Of a stretch of DNA of 64,000 bases, positions 42,900-52,219 are shown piece by piece. Both the position numbers and the translations under genes were made by a program. The number at the start of each line of letters is the position of its first letter. The stretch's first letter is position 1. The notes beneath the pieces are model-generated. The model worked only from the letters and a program-made list of their open reading frames with translations, had not been told where the DNA came from and ran no database searches. The stretch comes from Desulfobacter curvatus DSM 3379 (GTDB lineage Bacteria > Desulfobacterota > Desulfobacteria > Desulfobacterales > Desulfobacteraceae), in assembly GCF_000373985.1 (NCBI RefSeq), contig NZ_KB892979.1:15381-79380 (forward strand), in the 5' to 3' direction.

Positions 42900-45800
42900 T
42901 TGCATGAAATTTTCAGCGCGTATCTGGACAGCAAGCGACAGCCGCTGGAAACAGTGGGGTCCCACATGTTTGAATATCTGAACTGCAAATCCAAAACCCT
43001 TCCCATTGATCTGCTGCCACAGGATACCCAAATCTGGAACCGGCCGGATTTAGAAACATGGCCTGTTGCCATTGCCGCCGGGCTGGGACTGCTGCTTTTT
43101 GTGCTGGCGGGATACAGCCTGATCAGGCTCTTTTCAAAGACAGCCCCCTCTTTATCACGGTCAATGCCTGATGTATTTCGCAATAATTTACGCCAGGCGC
43201 TAATTTTGCTGAGCGTTGTTTTGGTGACAGGCCTGGCGGTTCAATCCTGGTTTGCCGCTAAAAATGAGATGGCACAGATACGGCATAGCATTTTTAATGA
43301 AAGAAAAGATCTGATCCGGACAATTGTCAACCGGGCCGTGGATTATACCAACTATGAGCGTCTCCGCCTGGACCAAAAAGGCGTCTCAATCGAAGACATT
43401 AAAAAACAGGTCATCAAAGGCCTTGAAACCTACGTTTATGCCAAAGGGGAGGGGTATCTTTTTGTTTTCACGGATAAGGGGCTTGTGCTGCTTAACCGGG
43501 TTCAGCCGGAACTGGTGGGCAAAAATCTTTCGGACAGCACTGATCCCAACGGTATAAAAGTCGTACAGAGTTTGATCGGCGCGGCCGGTAATTCCGGCGG
43601 CGGATTTGTTCAATATCAATGGAACAAGCCCAGTCTTGGCCGGGGGGTGCCGAAAATTTCCTTTGCACGGAAACTCAATGACTGGGGGTGGGTGATTGGA
43701 AGCGGTTTGTACCTGGATGATATTGAAAACAACATTCAGTCCTTTGGAAGACAGCTGCGCAACAAATTTATTGTGGAACTGTTAATCATTTTCAGCCTGA
43801 CATTAAGCGTGGTTCTTTTTTTAAGAATGGTCTCCCGCCGTTTGACCGCAAGTGTTGATAAAGAGCTGTCTATGCTCCAAAAAGCCATTGCAGCCCATGA
43901 TGTCTCTGCTGCTGATTATACCTTTCATGAATTTCAAGCCATTGCAGCAATGGCGGATGACAGTTTTAAGGAGTTGGCCCGAACCCAGGCATCCTTGACG
44001 GAAGCAGAATCCCGGCAGCGGGAGATTCTTGAACACCTGGATGCCGGGGTGGCTATCATCAGCCAGGCGGATCATGTGATCCGTTATGTCAATCCAACCG
44101 CCGCAAAACTCATCGGTACGGATCAGGATCGGATCGTCGGCCATGAATGCATCCAATATATCTGCCCGACGGAAAAAGGCGCCTGCCCGATCACAGACCT
44201 TGGGCAGACCATGGATAACAGCCGGCGGATACTTTTAACGGCATCCGGTGTTGAAATTCCGATTATCAAAACCGTCCGGCATTTTACCTACAACGGGCAA
44301 CCGGCGCTTTTGGAAACCTTTGTGGATATCACAGAGCAACAGAAAGCAGAAGATGCCCTTCGTGCAGAGCGGGATCTTTTTGCGGCAGGACCGGTGATCA
44401 CCATTTCCTGGTTGCCGGAACGTCACTGGCCCGTGACCTTTGTGTCTAGAAATGCTGCCCAGATTCTGGGGTACACACCAGAGCAGATGATGGCCGGCTC
44501 TTTTAGATATTCGGAACTGATACACCCTGATGACCTGAAACAGGTTGGAACTGAAGTCGCAGGATATATTAAAGACGGCACCTTGCATTTTGAGCAGACT
44601 TACAGGCTTCGTACCCAGAGCGGAGACTACCGGTGGTTTTATGATTTTACCCGTCTGCTGCGTAACGACACCGGAAAAGTTGTTCAAGTTCACGGCTATA
44701 TGTTCGACCAGACCGATTATGTAAATGCGCAGATGCAGATTGCCAAAGAGCGTGAACGCCTGGCCAATGTTATTAGAGGTACGGATGTCGGAACCTGGGA
44801 ATGGAATGTCCAGACCGGAGAAACCGTCTTCAACGAACGATGGGCCCGGATCTGTGGTTATAGCCTTGGAGAGTTGTTGCCTGTTTCCATTGATACCTGG
44901 ACGCATCTGTCTCACCCGGATGATTTAAAAAAGACAGAAAGTCTTTTAGCCCGGCATTTCTTAGGGGAACTGGAACTTTACAATGCTGAATGCAGGATGA
45001 AGCACAAGAACGGACACTGGGTCTGGGTGCAGGATAAAGGCAAGGTAATTTCCAGAACCCATGATGGTAAGCCGTTGATGATGTTCGGTACCCATACGGA
45101 TATCACCGAACGCAAACAGGCCCAGGAGAAGCTGCAGCACTCTCTAATGGAAACCGAGCTGGTCAATAAGGCGCTTAAAAAGGCCCAAAACAAATTAATA
45201 ACCGTTAATGAAGATTTGAAAAACCAGACAGCCCTGGCAACGCAGATGGCGGACAGGGCTGAAAAAGCAACCCGGGCAAAAAGCGAATTTTTGGCCAATA
45301 TGAGCCATGAAATCCGGACGCCCATGAACGGTATTATCGGTATGACAGGCCTGCTGCTGGATACGAATCTCTCCGATGAACAACATTTTTTCACCAGCAA
45401 TGTCAAGGCCAGTGCCGATGCCCTTTTAACCTTGATCAACGATATCCTGGATTTTTCGAAAATTGAGGCCGGCAAACTGGATATGGAAGTTTTAAATTTT
45501 GAACTGCCGGCCTTCCTGGATGATTTTGCCCAGATGATGGCCCTGAAAGCCCATGAAAAAGATCTGGAGCTGATCTGCGCGGCATCGCCCGAGGTGCCGG
45601 GATTGCTCCAGGGAGACCCGGGCCGTCTTCGCCAGATTTTGACCAATTTGACCGGTAATGCCATTAAGTTTACCAAAGCCGGCGAGGTAGTGATCCAGGC
45701 GCACCTCAAGCACGAAACCAAAGAAGAGGCCCTCATTTATTTTTCAGTAAAGGATACCGGTGTGGGTATCCCCCAGGATAAACAGGATCATCTGTTTGAA

Positions 45801-47288
45801 CAGTTTACCCAGGTGGATGCCTCTATTACGCGTAGGTACGGCGGCACAGGACTGGGACTTGTCATATCTAAAAAATTGGCCCAACTGATGGGTGGAGATA
45901 TCGGCGTTGTCTCACCGGTTCCCGGAATCAGCCCATCGGAAAGCCGCCATTCAGGTGCTTTGTTCTGGTTTACGGCCCAATTTAAAAAGCAGCCCAAATC
46001 TGAAACCGGTCATCATCAGAAAATCATGCCGGATCGACTGAAAAATGTCCGTATTTTAATCGTTGATGATAATCAAAGTAACCGGGACATATTAATGGGG
46101 CAATTGGCCGGCATGGGGGCAGATGTGTCTGAAGCGGCAGATGCTGAAGCCGCTTTGGAACAATTAAAGCGCAGCGCCCAGGAAAATATGTTTTATGACC
46201 TTGCGATAGTGGATATGCATCTCCCCGGCATGACCGGGGACGCGTTGAGCCTGGCCATCAAAAATGATCCGTTTGGGGCAGACATTAAATTGGTGATGAT
46301 GCTCTCTTTAGGCCGGCGTGGTGATGCGCGTCATTTTGACTCCATCGGTTTTTCAGCATATCTTGCCAAACCGGTGCGTTATTCGGAACTTGGGGATACC
46401 CTGGCGACCGTTCTTTTTGGTGAATTGGCCGATAAGAAAGAAAATGGCCGTATTGGACATTTAGATGGTGAAATCATACAGTCCAATGTGAGGATTCTTC
46501 TGGCAGAAGACAATATCACAAACCAGATCGTTGCCAAGGGTATTCTGGAAAAATTCGGTTATTATGTGGATGCCGTGGCAAACGGTTTTGAGGCGGTCCG
46601 TTCCCTTGAAAAGATGCCATATGACCTGGTGTTGATGGATTTGCAGATGCCTGAACTGGACGGGCTTGAGGCCACCCGGATGATCCGAAATACGGCATCC
46701 AACGTTATTCATCCGGATATTCCGGTGATTGCCATGACGGCCAATGCCATGGCCGGTGACCGGGAAAAGTGTCTGAATGCAGGTATGAATGATTATATCA
46801 GCAAACCGGTGGATCCGATTCTCCTGGCTGAAAAGATTGAAAAATGGCTTAATCGCATCCAGCCCCGTAACCCGGAACGGCCCACTGTAGATGAGAAAAA
46901 AGTAGATGAGAAAAAAAATGAGGAACGTCAGGCAGATACTTTCAATCCGGAGACGTTGACGGCCAACCTTATGGAAGACAAACAGCTTATCGCATCGGCC
47001 ATCAGCACCTTCCTTGAGGACATGCCGGGTCAACTTGATATTCTGACAGAACTGGTCAAACAGGGCCGGGCGCAAAAAGGCGGTACCCAGGCCCATAAAA
47101 TAAAAGGTGCATCCGGTTATGTGGCGGCGGGCGTTTTTCAAAAAACCGCCCTGGAAATGGAACAGGCGGGCAAAGCTGGAGACCTAGGGCGCCTTGAGCA
47201 GCTTTTGCCGGAAATCGGAGAGCAGTTTTCAAAACTTAAACGCGAATTAGAAGATTTTTCGGCGCGTTTAACGGCATCGGATCATTGA
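42900..47288 (+). CDS. Large membrane hybrid histidine kinase (Cache, PAS x3, two receivers, Hpt)
   Basis: A 1462-residue membrane kinase. After an unusual 55-residue N-terminus come membrane segments at about 57-78 and 98-115, a periplasmic single-Cache (sCache_2) domain (about 120-275; GYLFVFTDKGLVLLN, WVIGSGLYLDDI), a third membrane segment (about 285-303), three PAS domains (about 370-480, 490-605, 610-735), HisKA (FLANMSHEIRTPMNGIIGM, about 800), HATPase_c, receiver 1 (ILIVDDNQSNRD ... IVDMHLPGM), receiver 2 (ILLAEDNITNQI ... LMDLQMPELDG) and Hpt (HKIKGASGYVAAG). The frame opens with a TTG at 42900 without a clear ribosome site; ATG 42966 is the alternative. A receiver-Hpt gene follows. 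Confidence 0.87.
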   Translation: MHEIFSAYLDSKRQPLETVGSHMFEYLNCKSKTLPIDLLPQDTQIWNRPDLETWPVAIAAGLGLLLFVLAGYSLIRLFSKTAPSLSRSMPDVFRNNLRQALILLSVVLVTGLAVQSWFAAKNEMAQIRHSIFNERKDLIRTIVNRAVDYTNYERLRLDQKGVSIEDIKKQVIKGLETYVYAKGEGYLFVFTDKGLVLLNRVQPELVGKNLSDSTDPNGIKVVQSLIGAAGNSGGGFVQYQWNKPSLGRGVPKISFARKLNDWGWVIGSGLYLDDIENNIQSFGRQLRNKFIVELLIIFSLTLSVVLFLRMVSRRLTASVDKELSMLQKAIAAHDVSAADYTFHEFQAIAAMADDSFKELARTQASLTEAESRQREILEHLDAGVAIISQADHVIRYVNPTAAKLIGTDQDRIVGHECIQYICPTEKGACPITDLGQTMDNSRRILLTASGVEIPIIKTVRHFTYNGQPALLETFVDITEQQKAEDALRAERDLFAAGPVITISWLPERHWPVTFVSRNAAQILGYTPEQMMAGSFRYSELIHPDDLKQVGTEVAGYIKDGTLHFEQTYRLRTQSGDYRWFYDFTRLLRNDTGKVVQVHGYMFDQTDYVNAQMQIAKERERLANVIRGTDVGTWEWNVQTGETVFNERWARICGYSLGELLPVSIDTWTHLSHPDDLKKTESLLARHFLGELELYNAECRMKHKNGHWVWVQDKGKVISRTHDGKPLMMFGTHTDITERKQAQEKLQHSLMETELVNKALKKAQNKLITVNEDLKNQTALATQMADRAEKATRAKSEFLANMSHEIRTPMNGIIGMTGLLLDTNLSDEQHFFTSNVKASADALLTLINDILDFSKIEAGKLDMEVLNFELPAFLDDFAQMMALKAHEKDLELICAASPEVPGLLQGDPGRLRQILTNLTGNAIKFTKAGEVVIQAHLKHETKEEALIYFSVKDTGVGIPQDKQDHLFEQFTQVDASITRRYGGTGLGLVISKKLAQLMGGDIGVVSPVPGISPSESRHSGALFWFTAQFKKQPKSETGHHQKIMPDRLKNVRILIVDDNQSNRDILMGQLAGMGADVSEAADAEAALEQLKRSAQENMFYDLAIVDMHLPGMTGDALSLAIKNDPFGADIKLVMMLSLGRRGDARHFDSIGFSAYLAKPVRYSELGDTLATVLFGELADKKENGRIGHLDGEIIQSNVRILLAEDNITNQIVAKGILEKFGYYVDAVANGFEAVRSLEKMPYDLVLMDLQMPELDGLEATRMIRNTASNVIHPDIPVIAMTANAMAGDREKCLNAGMNDYISKPVDPILLAEKIEKWLNRIQPRNPERPTVDEKKVDEKKNEERQADTFNPETLTANLMEDKQLIASAISTFLEDMPGQLDILTELVKQGRAQKGGTQAHKIKGASGYVAAGVFQKTALEMEQAGKAGDLGRLEQLLPEIGEQFSKLKRELEDFSARLTASDH

Positions 47289-47314
47289 TATGAATTGAAT
47301 CATCAGGTGGGACA

Positions 47315-48109
47315 ATGAATAATAAAAAGGCGTTTCCCGGTGGGTATTACATTTTACTGGCTGAAGATGACAAAATGAATCAGGTGGTTGTCACAGGCCT
47401 GATTAAAATGCTGAATTTAGGCCGGGTTGAAATTGTAGAAAACGGCAAAGAGGCGGTAAAGATGTTTTGCTCCCATCATTTTGACCTGATTTTAATGGAT
47501 GGGCAGATGCCGGAAATGAACGGCATTGATGCCGCACTTGCCATCAGAGCCATTGAAAAGGACAAGGATCTGCCACGAACACCGATCATTGCCCTGACGG
47601 CCCATTCCACACAGGAGGGCAAGAATCTTTTTTTAAATAACGGTATGGATGAATTTTTGGAAAAACCCTTGAGCCCGGAAGCGTTAAACAACGCAGTTCA
47701 AAATGTTATCTGGCAGAGCAGTTTTGATGCAACGTCCAAAGAGACCCGGGATTTAGAAAAGACCATAGACGTGCAGGAACTAAAACGGATCATGGCAGGC
47801 AAAAAATCTCTTTTAGATAAGTGCCTGCAGGCCTTCGAAGCTGACTATCCACCTCTTGTGTCCAAGATGACAGCTTGCATTGAAAAAAAAGAGTATGATG
47901 AATTAAAAGAAAATGCACATCGTCTGAAGGGAATGCTGAAATATTTAGCAGCCCACAATGCCGCCACTCTGGCAGAGGAACTCGAATCACTGGGAGATGC
48001 CGGAAACGTTACAAGCACCGATCTCACTGTTCAGGTCCAGGTATTAGATGATGAGTGCCTGAAAATCATAGATAGGATCAAGCAGGTATTTTCAGGGGAT
48101 TTTTCTTGA
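47315..48109 (+). CDS. Receiver-Hpt phosphorelay protein
   Basis: A 264-residue protein made of one receiver (LLAEDDKMNQVV; phospho-acceptor in LILMDGQMPEMNG; Lys in FLEKPLS; about 9-130) and one Hpt domain (AHRLKGMLKYLAA; about 150-250). It resembles the C-terminal half of the hybrid kinase at 38494-41034 in both domains, including KSLLDKCLQAF and the LKGM-x-KYLAA phosphotransfer site. It probably passes phosphate between the kinases of this island. Ribosome site AGGTGGG; it follows the large kinase after 26 bases. Confidence 0.88.
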   Translation: MNNKKAFPGGYYILLAEDDKMNQVVVTGLIKMLNLGRVEIVENGKEAVKMFCSHHFDLILMDGQMPEMNGIDAALAIRAIEKDKDLPRTPIIALTAHSTQEGKNLFLNNGMDEFLEKPLSPEALNNAVQNVIWQSSFDATSKETRDLEKTIDVQELKRIMAGKKSLLDKCLQAFEADYPPLVSKMTACIEKKEYDELKENAHRLKGMLKYLAAHNAATLAEELESLGDAGNVTSTDLTVQVQVLDDECLKIIDRIKQVFSGDFS

Positions 48110-48132
48110 TGATTCGGTGTCCGCCTATACAT

Positions 48133-48176
48133 AAAAAAGGCCGATCTCACACATTACTTAGTGGATCGGCCTTTTC
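48133..48176. terminator. Bidirectional intrinsic terminator
   Basis: AAAAAAGGCCGATC and GATCGGCCTTTTCT form a perfect ten-base stem around a 17-base loop, with A residues before and T residues after. It lies between the convergent receiver-Hpt gene and korC and can serve both. Confidence 0.9.
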
Positions 48177-48222
48177 TCTATTCGAGTTGGCTTAACTTAA
48201 AGTTCAATCTGTCGATTTAGTC

Positions 48223-48762
48223 TTAAGCAGCCTCTTTTCCTAAAGTAATACCAAGCTCCAGAGCCTGCTTGTTCAGGTCGAAGAAAGCCGGCGGCATGGC
48301 AGTCTCAATAACACTTATGGCTGATTCGGGTTTACAGATGCCTGTTGCACCGATCAGAGCGCCAACTACACAGACACTGTAAACAATCGGTTTTCCGAGT
48401 TCTTTAACAACTGTGTCATACATGGGCAACGCTAGGATCTTGGCATTGACATTGCCGGTTGTAACATATCTTGGGTCAACGATCATAAGGCCACCCGGTT
48501 TAATCACGTTGACATATTTATCATAGCCTTCCTGCATCAGGGCGACAAAAACATCAGCCTCTTCAACCTTGGGGTAATAAAGATTGCCGTCTGAAATTAA
48601 AATGTCGGCACGGGTCGCGCCGCCACGGGCAGCAGCTCCGTAGCTCTGGGACTGAATAGCGTTTTTGCCCTCAAAGATTGTAGCTGCTCTGGCAAGGATA
48701 ATGGCTGTCGTGATGACCCCTTGTCCGCCAGAAGCTGTAAAAACCATTCCTGTTGATTCCAT
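48223..48762 (-). CDS. korC: 2-oxoacid:ferredoxin oxidoreductase, gamma subunit
   Basis: A 179-residue gamma subunit. The opening VFTASGGQGVITTAIILARAA and SQSYGAAARGGATRADI are signatures of the 2-oxoglutarate/2-oxoacid type. With the subunits encoded before it, it oxidatively decarboxylates a 2-oxoacid to its acyl-CoA while reducing ferredoxin, or works in reverse to fix CO2. In a Desulfobacter-like organism 2-oxoglutarate in the citric acid cycle is the likely substrate. Ribosome site AAAGGATAG; five bases after korB. Confidence 0.88.
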   Translation of the reverse strand: MESTGMVFTASGGQGVITTAIILARAATIFEGKNAIQSQSYGAAARGGATRADILISDGNLYYPKVEEADVFVALMQEGYDKYVNVIKPGGLMIVDPRYVTTGNVNAKILALPMYDTVVKELGKPIVYSVCVVGALIGATGICKPESAISVIETAMPPAFFDLNKQALELGITLGKEAA

Positions 48763-48767
48763 TGTGC

Positions 48768-49589
48768 CTATCCTTTCTTCATTACCTTGTCAATGACGTT
48801 TGTTTGGTAAGCGTCGCAATATTCGAGAGCTTCTTCATCAACAAAAACGCCGCGTTGAATAAGATCCGGATTATCTGCCAGTTTTTTGGAACCCATGGGT
48901 ACGGTATTGTCCTTGTACCATTCCATCATCTGGGGCGCCTCACCGGCCTTGTTCTTTCTGCCGAACTGGGTGGGGCACATGGACAGAATTTCAACTACTG
49001 AAAAGCCTTTGTGTTCAATGGCTTTTTTGATTGTATTCTGGGCTTCTTTGGCATGGTAAACGGTAGTTCTTGCCACAAAAGTTGCACCTGCGCCTTTGGC
49101 CAGTTCCATTAGATCAAAGGCACGATCGGGAACGCCATAGGGGGCTGTACTTGCTTTTACACCACAGCCGGACATGGGTGAGTACTGTCCGCCGGTCATG
49201 CCGTAGATCCGGTTGTTCATGACGATGGCTGTAATGTCGATATTTCTTCTGCAGGCATGGATAAAGTGGTTGCCGCCGATGGCCGTGGAGTCACCGTCAC
49301 CAAAGGGGACAATAACTTTCAGGTTGGGGTTGGCAAGCTTAACGCCTGTGGCAGTGGGAAGGGCTCTGCCGTGCATGGTATGTGCGGTGTTGAAATCCAG
49401 ATACCCGGAGATTCTTGAAGAACATCCGATACCGGAGACTACGGAAACCTCATCGTTGTCTAATCCCAGATCATGGATGGCCCTGAGCAGGGCACCCATA
49501 ACAGTTCCGTGCCCACAACCCGGGCACCACATATGAGGGAAAAATTGAGCCCGGATATATTTTTTTACATCAAATTGTGTATCGCTCAT
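48768..49589 (-). CDS. korB: 2-oxoacid:ferredoxin oxidoreductase, beta (thiamine-binding) subunit
   Basis: A 273-residue beta subunit. It has HMWCPGCGHGTVMGALLRAI at the start and the thiamine diphosphate/Mg site GDGDSTAIGGNHFIHACRRN followed by NNRIYGMTGGQ. The CPGCG cysteines are conserved in the family. It forms the active site with the alpha subunit. Ribosome site AAGGGGG; one base after korA. Confidence 0.92.
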   Translation of the reverse strand: MSDTQFDVKKYIRAQFFPHMWCPGCGHGTVMGALLRAIHDLGLDNDEVSVVSGIGCSSRISGYLDFNTAHTMHGRALPTATGVKLANPNLKVIVPFGDGDSTAIGGNHFIHACRRNIDITAIVMNNRIYGMTGGQYSPMSGCGVKASTAPYGVPDRAFDLMELAKGAGATFVARTTVYHAKEAQNTIKKAIEHKGFSVVEILSMCPTQFGRKNKAGEAPQMMEWYKDNTVPMGSKKLADNPDLIQRGVFVDEEALEYCDAYQTNVIDKVMKKG

Positions 49590-49590
49590 G

Positions 49591-50742
49591 CTATACCCCC
49601 TTTCCTGTGATCATTCTCAACGCAGCTTTAATGTCGGTGGGCTTGATGATTTGGTTGTCAACCCGGTTGGAGAAGTAAACCTTTTCAGGCTCAGCCACAA
49701 CACGTTTTACCTCGTTGACAATCTGCCCCATATTCATTTCAGCTACAATAACAGCCTTGGTACCGGCACATTTTTCTCTGACAATGTCGTCAGCAAAGGG
49801 CCATACAACCTGAAGCTCTAACACGCCTACCTTGATGCCAAACTGATTGCGATAGTCTTCGGCAGCCTGGAGGGCGGATCTGGTTGTTGTGCCGTAAGCA
49901 ACGATGACATAGTCGGCATCATCCATGTAGTACTCTTTGTACATGGCGATTTCGTTGGCTTTACTTTCGATTTTATCTACCAGATGGTGGATCAGGGCGT
50001 CAACATTTGCAGGGCTGACGTCGGGAAATCCCATAAGGTTATGATGAAGGCCGGTCACGTGGAAACGATGGCCTGCACCGAAATCGGACATGGGACGCTG
50101 GCCGTTTTCATCGGTAAGATAGGGATAGTATTTTTCACCTACGGGAATTGTGGTTCTGATTCTGTCGACAACTTCGATCTCGCCGGGTTCAGGAATGACC
50201 ACTTTTTCTCTCAAGTGCTGAGTGGCCTCGTCAAACATAAGAACAACAGGTGTCCGGTATTGTTCTGCGAGGTTAAACGCTTTAACCGTAATTTTAAATA
50301 CATCCTGGAGGTTGGACGCTGTCATGGCAATAATACTGTGATCGCCATGGGAGCCCCATCTGGCCTGCATCGTGTCACCCTGGCCAACATGGGTGGGGTT
50401 ACCTGTGGATGGTCCGCCTCTCTGGATATTTGCGATAACACAGGGGACCTCAGCCATACAGGCGTATCCGATACCTTCCTGCTTCAGGGAGAAGCCGGGG
50501 CCGGAAGTTGCGGTCATAACCTTTTTTCCGGCAAGGGCTGCACCGATGATACAGGCCATGGAGGCAATTTCGTCTTCCATCTGGATAAATTTACCGCCTC
50601 TTTTGGGAAGCTGAGCAGATAAACCCTCTGCAACTTCTGAAGACGGTGTGATGGGATAACCTGCAAAAAAGTCACACCCGGCATACAGGGCGCCTTCAAT
50701 ACAGGCATCGCTTCCTGGAATAAATTGTATATTCTCAGCCAT
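49591..50742 (-). CDS. korA: 2-oxoacid:ferredoxin oxidoreductase, alpha subunit
   Basis: A 383-residue alpha subunit with the KorA landmarks YAGCDFFAGYPITPSSE, ATSGPGFSLKQEGIGYA and GGPSTGNPTHVGQGD, and a C-terminal domain with VIVAYGTTTRSALQA. The isolated gene order delta-alpha-beta-gamma is shared by 2-oxoglutarate and branched-chain 2-oxoacid enzymes, so substrate is not proven by sequence. Ribosome site GAGGGGG; three bases after korD. Confidence 0.9.
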   Translation of the reverse strand: MAENIQFIPGSDACIEGALYAGCDFFAGYPITPSSEVAEGLSAQLPKRGGKFIQMEDEIASMACIIGAALAGKKVMTATSGPGFSLKQEGIGYACMAEVPCVIANIQRGGPSTGNPTHVGQGDTMQARWGSHGDHSIIAMTASNLQDVFKITVKAFNLAEQYRTPVVLMFDEATQHLREKVVIPEPGEIEVVDRIRTTIPVGEKYYPYLTDENGQRPMSDFGAGHRFHVTGLHHNLMGFPDVSPANVDALIHHLVDKIESKANEIAMYKEYYMDDADYVIVAYGTTTRSALQAAEDYRNQFGIKVGVLELQVVWPFADDIVREKCAGTKAVIVAEMNMGQIVNEVKRVVAEPEKVYFSNRVDNQIIKPTDIKAALRMITGKGV

Positions 50743-50745
50743 TAT

Positions 50746-50958
50746 TTATTCCCCCTCCTCAACTAAAATTTGAATTGCCAGATCAGGGCACCGAATTTCG
50801 CAAAGCTTGCATGCAATGCAGTCTTCAGGGCGGGCTGCCACAGCTTTTTCTTCGCTGTTCAGTTCCAGAACCTGTTTGGGGCAGAAGTGAACGCAAATGC
50901 CGCACCCCTTGCACCAGCTCTTGTCAATAATGTGTTTGACGTTTTTTCCTTTTGCCAT
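50746..50958 (-). CDS. korD: 2-oxoacid:ferredoxin oxidoreductase, delta (2x 4Fe-4S) subunit
   Basis: A 70-residue ferredoxin-like subunit with two four-cysteine clusters: C16-K-G-C-G-I-C-V-H-F-C-P and C47-I-A-C-K-L-C-E-I-R-C-P. It carries electrons from the thiamine site to external ferredoxin. It is the first gene of the operon, with a strong GAGGAAATT ribosome site. Confidence 0.93.
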   Translation of the reverse strand: MAKGKNVKHIIDKSWCKGCGICVHFCPKQVLELNSEEKAVAARPEDCIACKLCEIRCPDLAIQILVEEGE

Positions 50959-51304
50959 AATTTCCTCATCCTCGGTTTAAACCGGATTAAAATTGGGCAT
51001 GTGTTAATGAGATCTAAATGTGCTTGTCAAAACTTTCCAAATGTAATCATTATGGACAGAACTTGTATTGGAACCAAGGGGTGCCCATAAGGAATATGGA
51101 AAGGTTGGTCTCAGTTGCTTCATAAGGTTTAAGGATAAATCTAATTGCCGCATTACTAAAATTTTGTCACCCATGGTTGATTAAAAATTCACCATCCTGC
51201 TCTACCAAAAAAAAAGTCTGTTTACAACTTTTTTCTAATATTTTTTAAATTGGGCCTTAAGTAGCTTGTTTCTTACCTTTTGATGCTTTACATTTTTTAG
51301 CATT
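50959..51304. other. Divergent intergenic region, korD / glycosyltransferase
   Basis: 346 bases with no gene that I can support. It must hold the kor promoter on the minus strand. An AT-rich inverted repeat (AAAAAAGT ... ACTTTTTT) lies near 51212-51235. Confidence 0.4.
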
Positions 51305-52135
51305 ATGGTGCAAAAAACAAATATAGTCAGTGTCATTATTCCTACTTTCAACCGGGCATGGACCCTGAAAAGGGCTGTTGATTCAGCCCTTGCCCAGGAC
51401 TACCCGCACAGGGAAATCATTGTGGTGGATGACGGGTCAACAGATGAAACCCGGGAAGTGCTGGCAGAATATAAAGGCCAAATCCGGGTCTTGGTTCAGG
51501 AAAATAAAGGGGTGAGTGCGGCCCGGAACCTTGGGATTAAAGAAAGCCAGGGCAATTTCATTGCCCTGCTGGATTCTGATGATGCCTGGGAAACGAACAA
51601 ACTGTCCTGCCAGATGGCCTTTTTTGAATCCAACCCCGGGGCAATGATCTGCCAGACCGAGGAAATCTGGATCAGAAAGGGCAAACGGGTCAATCCAAAG
51701 AAAAAACATAAAAAACCCTCAGGCATGATCTTTGAACCTTCTTTAAAGCTCTGCCTGGTCAGCCCTTCGGCTGTGATGATCAGAAAACAACTCTTTGACC
51801 AAAAGGGAATGTTTAACGAGGCGTTTCCGGTATGCGAAGATTACGACCTGTGGCTGCGTATTGCCCATGATACGCCCGTGTATCTGATTGACACGCCCTT
51901 AACGGTTAAAACCGGGGGGCATGGGGATCAACTATCCGCTGCCCACTCCCAGGATAAATACCGGATACAATCCATACGGAATTTAATAGAGTCCAGTGTC
52001 CTCTCCCCGGATCAGAAGCAGGCCGCTTTAAAGGTATTTAGAGAAAAATGCCGGATATTTGCCAACGGGTGCCTGAAACGGGGCAGGAAAAAAGAGGCCG
52101 CGTGTTACCTGGCGCTTGCTGCCGGGAAAAGTTAA
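51305..52135 (+). CDS. Family 2 glycosyltransferase
   Basis: A 276-residue GT-A fold enzyme. Residues 8-120 are the nucleotide-sugar binding part: VSVIIPTFNRAWTLKRAVDS, IIVVDDGSTDETREVL, GVSAARNLGI and the metal-binding ALLDSDDAW. A later CEDYDLWLRIA supplies the usual acidic catalytic motif. There is no membrane segment. The acceptor cannot be told from sequence and no other polysaccharide gene is near. No ribosome site precedes the ATG, and the upstream 60 bases are very AT-rich. Confidence 0.88.
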   Translation: MVQKTNIVSVIIPTFNRAWTLKRAVDSALAQDYPHREIIVVDDGSTDETREVLAEYKGQIRVLVQENKGVSAARNLGIKESQGNFIALLDSDDAWETNKLSCQMAFFESNPGAMICQTEEIWIRKGKRVNPKKKHKKPSGMIFEPSLKLCLVSPSAVMIRKQLFDQKGMFNEAFPVCEDYDLWLRIAHDTPVYLIDTPLTVKTGGHGDQLSAAHSQDKYRIQSIRNLIESSVLSPDQKQAALKVFREKCRIFANGCLKRGRKKEAACYLALAAGKS

Positions 52136-52219
52136 TCATTTTGTAAATTGATTTTACCAATGGAACATGGCATTCTAAATCCATTTTAGAAAATAACCGG
52201 GTGCAAGGAGAATTGCAAA

